Part shown: piece by piece, positions 42,619 to 52,900 of the stretch
Position numbering within the stretch: the stretch's first letter is position 1
Layout of the letters: each line of letters starts with the position of its first letter
Source: JAQBQB01 sp963757185
GTDB taxonomy: Bacteria; Gemmatimonadota; Gemmatimonadetes; Gemmatimonadales; Gemmatimonadaceae
DNA length: 64,000 bases
Reading direction: 5' to 3'
Assembly (NCBI GenBank): GCA_963757185.1
Contig: CAVWQI010000002.1
Coordinates: 620,001-684,000 of the forward strand
The notes under the pieces: model-generated
What the model was told of the DNA's origin: nothing
Database searches by the model: none
Seen by the model: only the letters and a program-made list of their open reading frames with translations
Made by a program: the position numbers and the translations under genes

Positions 42619-43302
42619 ATGCGACGCGTCGCCCTTCTCCTCACCCTTCTGCCCGTGTCGCTGCTGGCTCAAACGCCGCGCGACAGCATCGTCAGCGTGT
42701 CGGCGTCCCGCACGACGAGAGTCGCGCCCGATCGCGCCTCGTTCTATCTAATAGTCGAGGGCACCGCGGAGACACCGGCGGATGCGATCGCGCGCGTAGA
42801 GACCAAGGTCAAGTCGGTCACCGACGCACTGAAGGGATTGGGCTCGCGCGTCAAGCTCGATCCACCCATCGCGTACGGCGTCGGCCCCAGCCCGGCACTC
42901 AACGGGTATCCCGGCGTCGCCGCGCCGGCGACCAACCTGGCACGGTCCGTCATCCGCGTTCAACTCGACCACCCCGAGCAGACCGCTTCGGTCGTCGCCG
43001 CGGCCCTCGCCGCCGGCGCCGCCAGCAGTTCGTCACTCGCATTCGAGTCGACCGCCGCCGACTCCGTCCGGCGCGCGCGTATCGCCGACGCACTCAGCGT
43101 CGCCCGGAGCGACGCCGAGGCAATCGCGACCTCGCTCGGCGCTCGACTCGGCGCCTTGGTCAGCGTCACCACGACCGGCGGCGCGTTCGGATTCCAGCCG
43201 TCATCGACGCTCAACTTTGACAACCGGTTCGGCCAACAGGCACAAACGCCCGATATCGTTGTTACGACGAACGTGACGGTCCAGTATCGGCTCGTGCGAT
43301 AG
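42619..43302 (+). CDS. SIMPL (DUF541) periplasmic protein
   Basis: 227 residues with signal peptide (ending LLAQ). Body begins SIVSVSASRTTRVAPDRASFYLIVEGTAETPADAIARVETKVKSVTDALKGLG and ends DIVVTTNVTVQYRLVR, the SIMPL-domain pattern; ARSDAEAIATSLGARLGALVSV is the conserved second block. SIMPL proteins are periplasmic and linked to oxidative-stress protection in some bacteria. Confidence 0.87.
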   Translation: MRRVALLLTLLPVSLLAQTPRDSIVSVSASRTTRVAPDRASFYLIVEGTAETPADAIARVETKVKSVTDALKGLGSRVKLDPPIAYGVGPSPALNGYPGVAAPATNLARSVIRVQLDHPEQTASVVAAALAAGAASSSSLAFESTAADSVRRARIADALSVARSDAEAIATSLGARLGALVSVTTTGGAFGFQPSSTLNFDNRFGQQAQTPDIVVTTNVTVQYRLVR

Positions 43303-43305
43303 GCC

Positions 43306-43530
43306 GTGGGCGCGCCGAGTTGGGGAGACTCCGATTCGCGGAGCGCCGGCGTGGCGCGCACCGCGGCAGTGACTGCGAGCCTGAGCGCCATTTGCAGCTT
43401 GTTGTGGCTGTTGACGGATTCCGTCAGTCTCGCGTGGTTGCGCACCGCTGCGCTCGCCGGAGTCATTGCCTTCGCTGCGATCAGCGTCGTCCTTTCCGGA
43501 TACGCCGGGTGGATCAGGTCGACCGGCTAG
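43306..43530 (+). CDS. Small membrane protein
   Basis: 74 residues from GTG 43306, three bases after the SIMPL stop. Two hydrophobic helices (ASLSAICSLLWLLTDSVSLAWL and AALAGVIAFAAISVVLSGYAGWI). The proximity suggests co-translation, but there is no clear ribosome-binding site. Confidence 0.45.
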   Translation: MGAPSWGDSDSRSAGVARTAAVTASLSAICSLLWLLTDSVSLAWLRTAALAGVIAFAAISVVLSGYAGWIRSTG

Positions 43531-43596
43531 CCGGACGTTTTCAGGTTCATGACCGGCTGCCTCATGAACAGGCGACCTAGCCACCCCGAGCATCCT

Positions 43597-44460
43597 ATGG
43601 TCCGCATCCGGTCGATCATCGTCGGCGCTCTGTTTCCGGCCGTTCTTATCGCCCAACGATCGCCATCCGATCCAGAGCCCAACGATATTCGCGCGTCGTT
43701 CGCGTACTTCGCCGAACACTATGGCCGCCTCCTCGTCGCCGCCCTCGAGTCCATCCCGGCCACGAAGTACGGCTATAGCCCGACGCCGGCACAGCAAACG
43801 GTCGGATACATCGCGCAACACCTCGAGGATGCCAACCTCGGCCTGTGTTCAGCACTCGGCAGACCCGATCCACGAGCGGCGGCCGAATGGCGCATCAGCG
43901 ATTCCGTGCGAGCGAAATGGCCGAAGGATACGCTCGTTGCGCGGCTCCGCGCGTCGATCGCGTTCTGTACCGCCGCCATTGCCCAGCTCAATGACTCGCG
44001 TATTGGCAAGGTGGCGACAATGCAATCCGATTCCGGCAGAACGATCTTGCCGGCGCGCGTGCTGCTTGCTTTCACAACGGACTTGGCCGAACACTATGCG
44101 CAGCTCGCCTCTTATATGCGGCAACTGGGCCTCGTGCCGCCGTCAGCAGCGCCGCCGCGCAAAGCCCGCAACGCCATCGACCTGCCGGTCAGCACGCTCT
44201 CCGCGTATGTCGGCAAGTACAACTTGTCCCCGGCCTTCGCGGGAATCGGCGTGATGCTCGACGTGCACCTACGCGACGGCGCCTTGTATCTCACGCCCAG
44301 CGGACAGCCGGAAGCTCGACTATGGCCCGAGAGCGCGACGGCTTTCTTTTTCAAAGAGATCGATGCGCAGATCAGCTTCACGCGAAACGCGAGCGGAGCA
44401 GTGACGGGGCTCGTGCTCCATCAAGGGGGCGAGGACCGGGTTGGGCCGAAGGTGCAATAG
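43597..44460 (+). CDS. Secreted DinB-family protein with extra C-terminal domain
   Basis: 287 residues from MVRIRSIIVGALFPAVLIAQ, signal peptide. DinB-like four-helix domain: YFAEHYGRLLVAALESIPATKYGYSPTPAQQTVGYIAQHLEDAN with metal-type His, and AFTTDLAEHYAQLASYMRQLGLVPP. The last 80 residues (LSAYVGKYNLSPAFAGIGVMLDVHLRDGALYLTPSGQPEARLWPES to GAVTGLVLHQGGED) form the DUF3471-like beta domain often seen at the end of beta-lactamase-like proteins. Fusion of both with a signal peptide is typical of this phylum. Confidence 0.78.
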   Translation: MVRIRSIIVGALFPAVLIAQRSPSDPEPNDIRASFAYFAEHYGRLLVAALESIPATKYGYSPTPAQQTVGYIAQHLEDANLGLCSALGRPDPRAAAEWRISDSVRAKWPKDTLVARLRASIAFCTAAIAQLNDSRIGKVATMQSDSGRTILPARVLLAFTTDLAEHYAQLASYMRQLGLVPPSAAPPRKARNAIDLPVSTLSAYVGKYNLSPAFAGIGVMLDVHLRDGALYLTPSGQPEARLWPESATAFFFKEIDAQISFTRNASGAVTGLVLHQGGEDRVGPKVQ

Positions 44461-44535
44461 CCTGCTGGGAGGTAGAATTCGCGCGTCCACTCAGATTCAC
44501 AACAACCGGCACAGCGCTTCTCGGAAGGAGAGTTC

Positions 44536-45018
44536 ATGGAGGGCTCGCAACTCGATACGCTTCGTCAACTCGCGGCCAGTTTCCGGAGCGCAATAGAGGA
44601 AGCTCGCGCCGGCAACGCCCCCGGCGCGCTGCCCTACTTCCCTGAAGGTGCCTGTCGTCTGACGAGCCGGCTGTTCGCATTGCATCTCTCCCGGCGCGCC
44701 GGCGGTGAGATGTTCGGTCCCGCACGCCTGATTAGTGGCGTTCTGCCAGGCAGCGAGCTCGGCGCGCGGCACTATTGGTTGGAACTCGACGACGCCGCGG
44801 GCGACCTCACAGCGGACGCGTTTGGCGAACCAGCGGTCGTTGTTGGTGCCCCAACTGCGTTTCATCATACTCTCACGGATCTCGCCCGCGAGCCTGCTGC
44901 CGAGAACCTCGTGTCGTTGAGTACGGACGACAGGGCGCGGCTGGCGCGCCAGCTCGCGGCGATCGAGCAACGCATGCCGGCCTTCGCTGCGCCGCCCGCC
45001 CGCACGCCGGTCATCTGA
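44536..45018 (+). CDS. Papain/transglutaminase-like protein, attC-flanked
   Basis: 160 residues with GGAAGGAGAG upstream. A Cys-His-Asp arrangement is visible: Cys40 in YFPEGACRLTSRLFALHL, His79 in ARHYWLELDD and Asp90 in GDLTADAFG. This order (GAC-x3-S, HYWLE, DLTADxFG) fits small papain-fold proteins of the transglutaminase-like type. Substrate unknown. The stop is followed at once by an attC-like left arm, so this looks like a relocated cassette gene. Confidence 0.6.
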   Translation: MEGSQLDTLRQLAASFRSAIEEARAGNAPGALPYFPEGACRLTSRLFALHLSRRAGGEMFGPARLISGVLPGSELGARHYWLELDDAAGDLTADAFGEPAVVVGAPTAFHHTLTDLAREPAAENLVSLSTDDRARLARQLAAIEQRMPAFAAPPARTPVI

Positions 45019-45035
45019 CGAACGCTAGCTGACCC
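45013..45035 (+). repeat. attC left-arm remnant
   Basis: ATCTGACGAACGCTAGCTGACCC overlaps the stop of the preceding gene; compare ACCTAACGAACGCTGAAGCTGAC of the array. No right arm is visible. Confidence 0.5.
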
Positions 45036-45058
45036 GTTTTGGCGACCCTGGAGGATTC

Positions 45059-45643
45059 ATGCGCGAGCGGATTGTGGCTTCAATGCTGATGGTCGTCGCC
45101 GGCACCGCGCTGACGGCCCAGACGCCGGGGTGTGGGCCAGCTCCAGTCGTCGTGACCATCGGTCGCCGCACGATTTCCATTGATTCTCTACCCGAATGGA
45201 CGTTCAACTGTCAGGCCGGACTGTCAGAAGGAATGGCAGTCGTCGTTTACCGCTCCTCCTTGACGCGGCCCACCGGGTGGGGCTTGATGTTCGTGACCGA
45301 GTGGGCATCGAGCGACAGCGCGGGCTCGTTTGACGATCGCATCAGTGCCGACATCGCCGAAAGACGTCGAGCCGTCGGCGGTGATCTCAATGTCACCGCC
45401 GCGGGCCGCCTGAAGACGCGAGATGGCACAGCGGTCGTCCTGCGCCGCCTCGTGAGCCACACTACCCGGGGCACGTTTGAATACGTCGCATACGTGCAGG
45501 ACGCGCCCATCATATTCGGCGTGAAAGCACTCACGGAGGCGACGCTCGTGGCGACGCTGCCGTACTTTGACCGCTTCATTCAGTCGGTCACGATTCGACC
45601 CGATACCGAGCCGTTTCGCCGCGTGCCGCCCAACGAACGCTGA
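45059..45643 (+). CDS. Secreted protein, probable relocated cassette gene
   Basis: 194 residues with GGAGG before the ATG and a signal peptide (MRERIVASMLMVVAGTALTAQ). Body: IGRRTISIDSLPEWTFNCQAGLSEGMAVVVYRSSLTRPTGWGLMFVTEW, then DGTAVVLRRLVSHTTRGTFEYVAYVQD and TLPYFDRFIQSVTIRPD. The end (VPPNER stop) reads into an attC arm, the same ending as cassettes 4 and 9. The C-terminal pattern recalls small stress-type secreted proteins; family not recognised. Confidence 0.62.
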   Translation: MRERIVASMLMVVAGTALTAQTPGCGPAPVVVTIGRRTISIDSLPEWTFNCQAGLSEGMAVVVYRSSLTRPTGWGLMFVTEWASSDSAGSFDDRISADIAERRRAVGGDLNVTAAGRLKTRDGTAVVLRRLVSHTTRGTFEYVAYVQDAPIIFGVKALTEATLVATLPYFDRFIQSVTIRPDTEPFRRVPPNER

Positions 45644-45662
45644 AGCTCAGAAGGGTTCTTGC
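45628..45662 (+). repeat. attC left-arm remnant
   Basis: GCCCAACGAACGCTGAAGCTCAGAAGGG, matching the left third of attC 2/8, overlapping the gene stop. The remainder of the site is not recognisable; an ACCTAAC box recurs near 45683 and a GACGCGTTACGC near 45868. Confidence 0.6.
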
Positions 45663-45960
45663 ATTACTTTGTTGGCACGTCTACCTAACGACGATCAGGC
45701 GACGAGCCGAGGAATGCCATGGCGGTCTGGCAAGTCGAATTTGCCCTCGTTCCTCGGCGCGCTCTCGCGGCGACGCCTCGCGTTGCGCTGCCGCAACTCA
45801 TGGATACCTGGCCTCCTACTCGGAGCCTGAAGACGACGAGCCGTAGGCTCCGTCCTCGGCTTTTCTGACGCGTTACGCAACCCAGTTCTGCGGCAGCTCT
45901 CGATCCGGGCTAGCTTGCTATCTCGCGCACGATGCAGGTATCCGCAGGACCGGAGGCACA
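45663..45960. other. Gene-free stretch after the attC remnant
   Basis: Short frames only. It contains GCCGAGGAA (about 45709) with a distant complement TTCCTCGGC (about 45751) and a small GAGCC/GGCTC hairpin near 45840. I see no gene. Confidence 0.4.
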
Positions 45961-46191
45961 ATGGCAAGTCGCACCGTGACTGATTCGGCTGGGCGCACCT
46001 GGACCTGCGCGAACGATCCCACTGCGATCGAGCCAAGCGAGTCGACGCAAGGACGCGACGTTGTGCTTTCCTGCTCCACGGCGTCGGTTGCCGACGCAGT
46101 TCAGCTCACAGTCGGATGGCAGTGGGAGTCCATGTCTGCGCCAGGGCTGGCAAGGCTCCTCAGCCAAGCCTCCCCCGTCCCGCGCCGCTGA
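45961..46191 (+). CDS. Small conserved two-cysteine protein
   Basis: 76 residues: MASRTVTDSAGRTWTCAND, DVVLSCSTASVADAVQLTVGWQWESMSAPGLARLLSQAS. Paralogue of the protein at 37751-37966, sharing VTD-x-x-GR-x-W-x-C, the second Cys block and GWQW-x-x-M-x-x-x-GLAR. GGAGGCACA precedes the ATG. Cytosolic, no known fold. Confidence 0.65.
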   Translation: MASRTVTDSAGRTWTCANDPTAIEPSESTQGRDVVLSCSTASVADAVQLTVGWQWESMSAPGLARLLSQASPVPRR

Positions 46192-46221
46192 GTCTCCGTG
46201 CGGAGCTGTCGTCCACGACAC

Positions 46222-46253
46222 CTTCGGCGTTCGGCCTCTTCGGCGTTCGGCCT
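46222..46253. repeat. Tandem 16-bp repeat, two copies
   Basis: CTTCGGCGTTCGGCCT occurs twice head to tail, just outside the small gene above, followed by the start of a third copy. No function evident. Confidence 0.7.
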
Positions 46254-46271
46254 CTTCGCAGTCCTGTCTCT

Positions 46272-46751
46272 CTACGCCAGTAACGAAAGAGTTCTCACCC
46301 GGACCGCGGCACTCAGTCTCACTCCGGGGACGGCCCAATTCACATGGTGCACCGAATCGATCTCCCGGGCGAGGAGCCCGTCGACCGTCGAACGAAACTG
46401 ATCGCGCCCGACGGGGAACGTGAGCCACGCAACGCGCTCCGGCAGCGCGACGCCCTGCGCATAGTCGCCGTGTCGATCGCGCGACCACGCCATCAGCAAC
46501 GGAACGTGCCGCGCCGCCGACTCGCCGATCACTCCCGCGAGGTTCGCCGCGGGTGCGTCCCAGTCGCAGATCACGAGTGAGGGCTGCGTCCGCATCACCG
46601 ACAGCCAGGCCGGCTCCGACGTGACCGGAACAATGACGGCAAGGCCGCAGTCGGCGACCATGTCGCGAACGATGTTCACGAACAGATCGCTGCCGGATGC
46701 CACGAGCACGGTCCCGCGGCTCACCGCGAATCCATCGTCATACAGACTCAT
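46272..46751 (-). CDS. Receiver-like (REC) domain protein, divergent
   Basis: 159 residues from MSLYDDGFAVSRG. TVLVASGSDLFVNIVRDMVADCGLAVIVPVTSEPAWLSVMRTQPSLVICDWDAP follows the alternating strand/helix order of receiver domains; the phosphorylatable Asp is probably the one in ICDWDAP. The conserved Lys before the last loop is absent (WLTFPVGRDQF where xxKP is usual), so it may be a pseudo-receiver. Divergent from the NdvB gene, 222 bases apart. Confidence 0.55.
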   Translation of the reverse strand: MSLYDDGFAVSRGTVLVASGSDLFVNIVRDMVADCGLAVIVPVTSEPAWLSVMRTQPSLVICDWDAPAANLAGVIGESAARHVPLLMAWSRDRHGDYAQGVALPERVAWLTFPVGRDQFRSTVDGLLAREIDSVHHVNWAVPGVRLSAAVRVRTLSLLA

Positions 46752-46973
46752 CGGGCTCTCCCAGAACCAAGGAGGACGCTGACCGAAACGGTCTCGAGAG
46801 TCCGGTGCGCGGCGTAGCCGCAAGAGACGCGGGAGGAGCGGTCGAGAAACCGCTCACAGTTCTTTAAAACTAACGGCTGCCGCGTTGCGGCGCTTGGATG
46901 TTCCGGGTAAGTTTATTGTTGCGAGACACGCGCCGCGCGCGGTGACAAGTTCCGACAACCAGGGGCCTGCCGA

Positions 46974-49900
46974 TTGCGAGCGGGCCTTTTGTGCGTCGTG
47001 CCATTTGAGAGGGAGACGGGAATCGAACCTCGCACGACGCACGATCCGCACGGAGTGAGCGCCACGGCCGCCGACGCTGCCGATCGGCGGCCGATGAAGG
47101 GAGCGTTGTTCGGTGCGGCCCGGCTCGCGTCGCACGCCCGGAAGTTGGCGCGCCGCCACGTCACGGTACCGCCGCCGCGACCGCGCTGGATCAACCGGCG
47201 CGATCGCGGCCCGTTGCTCTCTCGCCTCGAAGCGACGGGCAAGGTCCTCATCGCGGCGCGCGACACGCTCGCCGAGGCCTCGGCCGCCGGCGCCGACGTA
47301 GGACCGGCCGGCGCATGGCTCCTCGACAACTTCTTCATCGTCCTCGAGCAAATCCCCGAAATTCGGGCGACGCTTCCGGCCGCATACTATAGAGAGCTGC
47401 CGAAGCTGGCCGGCGACGGGCCGCGCGCGGGATTCCCGCGCATCTACGACGTCGTCGTCGAGTTGATCGCCCACACGGACGGCCGCCTCGACGAAGGCAG
47501 CGTCTCGCGCATGATCGCCGAGTATCAGCGCGTCACGCCGCTCACGCTCGGCGAGCTCTGGGCGATTCCCGCCATGCTGCGCATGGGGTATCTCGAGAGC
47601 GTTCGCCGGATGGCGCTACGCGCCGCGCGCGACGTGGCCGACCGTGCCTCCGCCGACGAGTGGGTGTCGCGCCTGCTCGCCGCCACGCTATCGGGCGACG
47701 TCACGAGCGGGCTTTCGGCGTTCGTGCACCGCGGGCCCGACCTGACGCCGGCCTTCCTGACACGCTTCCTCCAGCAGATTCGCAGCCGACGATCCGACTT
47801 CACTCCGCTGCTCTGGCTCGAGCAGTGGGTCGCCGAAGACGTGATGTCGGTGGAAGACGCGGCTCAACGCTCGGTGCAGGAGTTGGCCCTCACGCAGTTG
47901 GTGATGGCGAACTCCATCGCCAGTTTGCGCCTCGTCACGAGCATCGACTGGATGGGGTTCGTCGAGGCGGCGAGCGTGACCGAGGCCGCGTTGCGCGAGG
48001 ATCCCGCCGGAACGTACGCCGCCATGACACGCGCGACGCGCGATCGATACAGGCACGCGGTGGAACGGATTGCCAAAGGCACCAACCTCGACGAGCCGTC
48101 CGTCGCTCAAGCCGCCGTCCAAGCATCCGGCGATGCCGCGGCGACCGACGAAAACCCGCGCGCACGGCACGTGGGATATCACCTCGTGGGCGACGGCCGC
48201 CAACCCTTCGAGCGTGCCTGCGGATTCCGCGCCGACGCCGCCACACGTCTGCGCGAGAAGGTTCTTCAACATCCCGCTCGCTCGTACTTCGGCGGAGCGG
48301 CGATCGCAGTCGGGCTCGCGATTGCCGCGTTGGTCACGCCGTTGCGCTTCGCCGCGCCCGGTGAGCGCAGTTTTGGCTGGCTCGTCGTGGCGGTGCTGCT
48401 CGTGCTGCTCCCGGCGGCCGACGCCGCGGTGGCGATCGTTCACCAGCTCGTGAACCTCTTCGTTCCCGCATCGCGACTTCCGCGGCTCGACTACGAGCGC
48501 GCTGTCCCCGAGGCCGACCGGACCGCCGTCGTCGTCCCTCTCCTCCTTGGAAGCGTCGACGCGGTGGCGGGCGCGATCAGCCATCTCGAAGTCCAGTACC
48601 TCGCCAACCGCGATCCGCAGATTCGATTCGCGTTGCTCAGCGATCTGCTCGATTCACCGACGCAGCATGCGGCCGGTGACGAAGCGATCGTCGAGGCGGC
48701 CGTCGTCGGGATTCGCGCGCTGAACGCCGAGTACGGAAACCGGAACGGCGACGGAGCGGGCGGGGGCGCCACGCCCAACGATTCTCCATTCTACCTGTTG
48801 CATCGGCCGCGTCGATGGAACGCGGCTGACGACGTGTGGATGGGGTGGGAACGAAAGCGCGGAAAGCTCGTCGAGTTCAACGAATTCATCCGCGGATCGG
48901 CCGATGACGCTTTCGAGGTCGCGGAAGGCGACCTGCCGTGGCTGCGCGGCGTGCGCTACGTCATCACGCTCGACGCGGACACCGTCCTGCCGCGATCGGG
49001 TGGCGCGGCGCTGATCGGAACCATCGCCCATCCGCTCAACCGCGCCGAGTACGACCCCGTGCTCGGGCGTGTCGTGCGAGGGTACGGCATTTTGCAGCCG
49101 CGCGTGAGCGTGTCGCTCGCCAGCGCCAGCGAGTCGAGGTTCGCCGCCATCTACGCCGGACATCCGGGTCTAGATCCATACACGACCGCCGTCTCGGACG
49201 TGTACCAGGACCTGTTCGGTGAAGGGACGTTCACGGGAAAGGGCATCTACGACGTTGACGTGTTTCGTCGAGCCACTGAAGGCCGCTTTCCTGACAACAC
49301 CCTGTTGAGCCACGATCTCCTCGAGGGAACGTTCGCGCGCGCGGGGCTGGTGACCGACGTCGAGGTCTTCGACGACTACCCGACGCGGTACCTCACGTCG
49401 ACGCGCCGGATGCATCGATGGATCCGCGGCGACTGGCAACTGCTCCGCTGGTTGACGGCGCACGTGCCGGCCGCTCCGGGTTCCAACCGCGATCCGCTCT
49501 CGTCGCTCTCACGATGGAAGATCGCCGACAACATGCGCCGCAGCGCGACGCCGCTCGCGCAGTTCTCCTGGCTCGTCGCCGGATTGTTGTTTCTTCCCGG
49601 ATCGCCTGCTGCGTGGGTCGCCGTCGCGTTCGCGGCGTTCGCCGCGCCGTGGATCGTCCCGCTCGTTTTCGCCGCCATTCGCCCACCGCGCGAGGAGGCC
49701 TGGCGTCCGTACTACGGGGCGCTGGCGCAAGACGCACGGCGCGCGCTTCAGCAGATCGGTCTCGCGATCGTGCTGCTTCCGGATCAGACCCTGCTCTCCG
49801 CTGACGCCATCGTGCGGACGATCGCTCGCGTGCTCGGCAGCGGGCGCCGGATGCTCGAATGGCAAACGGCTTCGCACACGGAGCAGACGACGGCGAACAG

Positions 49901-52900
49901 CCGATCGTCGGTGTGGCGCCGCATGTGGCCGGCAGTTTTGTTGGGCGCGGCGACGTTGGCGCTCGTCGCCTGGCGCGGATTGCTCGACCCGGTAAGAGGA
50001 GGACTCTGGTGGACGTTCGCCGGCGCATGGGCGGCGCTGGCGGTGGCCTGGTTGCTCGCGCCGGAAATGGCAATCGCGCTCAGCGGCCCGTTGACTCGGC
50101 GCGACCTCGTTCTCGACGGCGACGAGCGCTTGGCGGCGCTGCGCTACGCGTCGCGCCACTGGCGCTACTTCGAGCGCTTCGTCACCGCGGACACACACTG
50201 GCTCGCGCCGGACAACTTCCAAGAATCTCCCATCCCCGTCGTCGCGTCACGCACCTCGCCGACGAACGTCGGCTTGCAGCTGCTCGCCACGGCCTCGGCG
50301 TGCGATCTGGGATTCCTCACGCGTGGAGAGATGGCCGAGCGCCTGGAGCGCGCGTTCGACTCGCTCGACCAGATGCCGCGAGTGCAGGGACATTTCTTCA
50401 ATTGGTACTCGCTCGAGAATCTGCGTGTGCTCGATCCGCCGTACGTGTCGACCGTGGATTCAGGAAATCTTGCCGGCCACCTCGTCGCGCTCGCCGAGGG
50501 ATGCATGAGCATCGCCGGCGCGCCGGTGGATGACGGACGCATTTGGGCGGCGATCGAAGCGGAAGGGGTGAGGCACCCTGAGAGCGGAGGGGCGTGGGTG
50601 GGTGAGCGCCTCTTGGCGTACCAATCGGCGATACTGGAGCTGCGCCGACGCAACCAGGGGAGCGCGGCCGACTCGTCGGCGACCGCGACGACGCTGTGGG
50701 CGCGGCAGCGTTTGGAGGCTGCCGCCGGCGAGCTCGCACAATTCGAGCTCGATCCGGAAGGAGACACGACCGCGTCGCTCCGCACGGTGGCGGCGACGTC
50801 GCCCGCGGCCGCGGCGCTGGTCGCCCGGCTCGATGCGCTCGCGCGGCGCGCGAGAGAGATGGCGGCGGCGATGGACTTCCGGCTCGTGTACGATGCGCAG
50901 CGGCGGCTCTTCGCGATCGGGTACGATGCGCGGTCCGGAAGGCTCGACGACTCGCTCTACGATCTGCTCGCGTCGGAATCGAGGCTGGCGAGCTTCATCG
51001 CCATCTCGAAGGGCGACGCCGACGTGGAGCACTGGTTTCGTCTCGGCCGATCGCTCACCGTGACCGACGGAGCGGCGGCGCTCGTGTCATGGAGCGGCAC
51101 GATGTTCGAGTACCTCATGCCGTTGCTCGTGATGCCGCCGAGGCCGTTCTCGCTGCTCGATCAGACGTGCCACTCGGCGGTGACACGGCAGATGGCGTAC
51201 GCCCAGACGCGCGGCGTGCCGTGGGGAATCTCCGAGTCGGCCTACAACGTTCGCGACCGGCACGACACGTATCAGTACCGCGCGTTCGGCGTGCCGGATC
51301 TCGCGCTCAAGCGCGGGCTGGCGTCCGATCTCGTCGTCGCGCCGTACGCCACCGCGCTGGCGCTGGCGGTCGAGGCCCACGAAGCCTTGCGAAACTTGGC
51401 CGAGCTCGAGCGGCGCGGCGCGCTCGGCACGTACGGGTTTTACGACGCGCTGGATTACACGCGCCTCGATCCCGACGAGCGGGTGGCCACCGTCCGCACG
51501 TTCATGGCCCATCACGTCGGGATGAGTCTCGTCGCGCTCGACAACGCGCTGAGCGTCGGCGAAGCGGAAGCCGAAGGCATATGGCAACGGCGATTCATGG
51601 CCGACGCATCGGTCCGCGCCACGGCGTTGCTGCTCGATGAGCGCGTGCCGCGCCTCTACGTGCCGCGGCCGCCGCAGACGGACGCGCCAGTCTCGGCTTC
51701 CGAGGCGGCGGCGCCGGTGCGAATCGCGATTCACGAAGTCGATACGCCGCATACCAAAGAGCCGCACGTGGCCCTGCTCGGCGGACCGAGCTACGGTGTC
51801 CTGCTCACGAATTCGGGCAGCGGTCATAGCCGAGCGAAAGGGATCGACGTCCTGCGGTGGCGGGCCGACGCCACGCAAGACGACACCGGCCAGTGGATCT
51901 ACATCAAAGATCTCACTTCGGGCGCGTTGTGGTCCGCCGCGTATCAACCGGTCCGTGCCGAACCGTCTCGGTACCGCGCGACGTTCTCCGCCGACCGAGT
52001 GATTTTCGCGCGGCGCGACGGGCCGGTGGAGACGCGCACCGAAGTCGTCGTCGTCGCCAGCGAGCAAGCGGAGGTCCGCCGCGTCACGCTCACCAACCGG
52101 TCGTCGGTCGTCCGCGAGCTCGAGCTGACGAGTTACGGGGAGGTCGCGCTGTGTCCCCCAGGCGCCGACCGCGCCCACCCAGCGTTTCAGAAGCTGTTCG
52201 TTGAGACCGAGTGGGTTCCGTCGGCGGCGCTTCTGGCGAGCCGTCGCCCCCGCGCCGCGGGGGAGACGTGGCCATGGTGCGTGCACGTGGTGGCATCGGG
52301 CGGGGGCGGGGAACGAATCGGCGACGTGACGTGCGAGACCGATCGTGCGCGCTTCCTCGGCCGCGGCCGAAACGTTCACACGCCGCGCGCACTGGACGAC
52401 GGCGTAGAACTTTCCGGTCGTGTCGGCGCGGTACTCGATCCGATCGTCGCTCTGCGCGTTCGTCTCCGCGTCGAGCCGGGCCGTTCGGCGACTGTCGCTT
52501 TCACGACAGCCGTGGCCCCCACGCGCGAAGCCGCGCTGCACGTCGCCGATCGCTATCGCGACGTTGCCGCTTCCGAGCGGGCCTCGAGCCTCGCGCGGAC
52601 CGAGGCCGAAGTGGAGGTGCGCGACCTCGACATCGAGCCGGCCGACCTTGCGCTCTACCAGGAGTTGGCGGGCGCGCTCGTCTTCCCGCATGAAGCGCTT
52701 CGCGCTCCGGCCGGCGAACGAGCCGCCGTCAAGCTCGGACAGCAGGCGCTGTGGGCTCAAGGAATCTCCGGCGACTGGCCGATCGTGTTGGCGACGATTC
52801 GCGCCGTGGCCGGTGTGACCAGCGTCAGGCAACTGCTCGCGGCACACAGGTACTGGAGGACGAAGGGAATCCAATCGGATCTCGTGATCCTGAACGCGAA

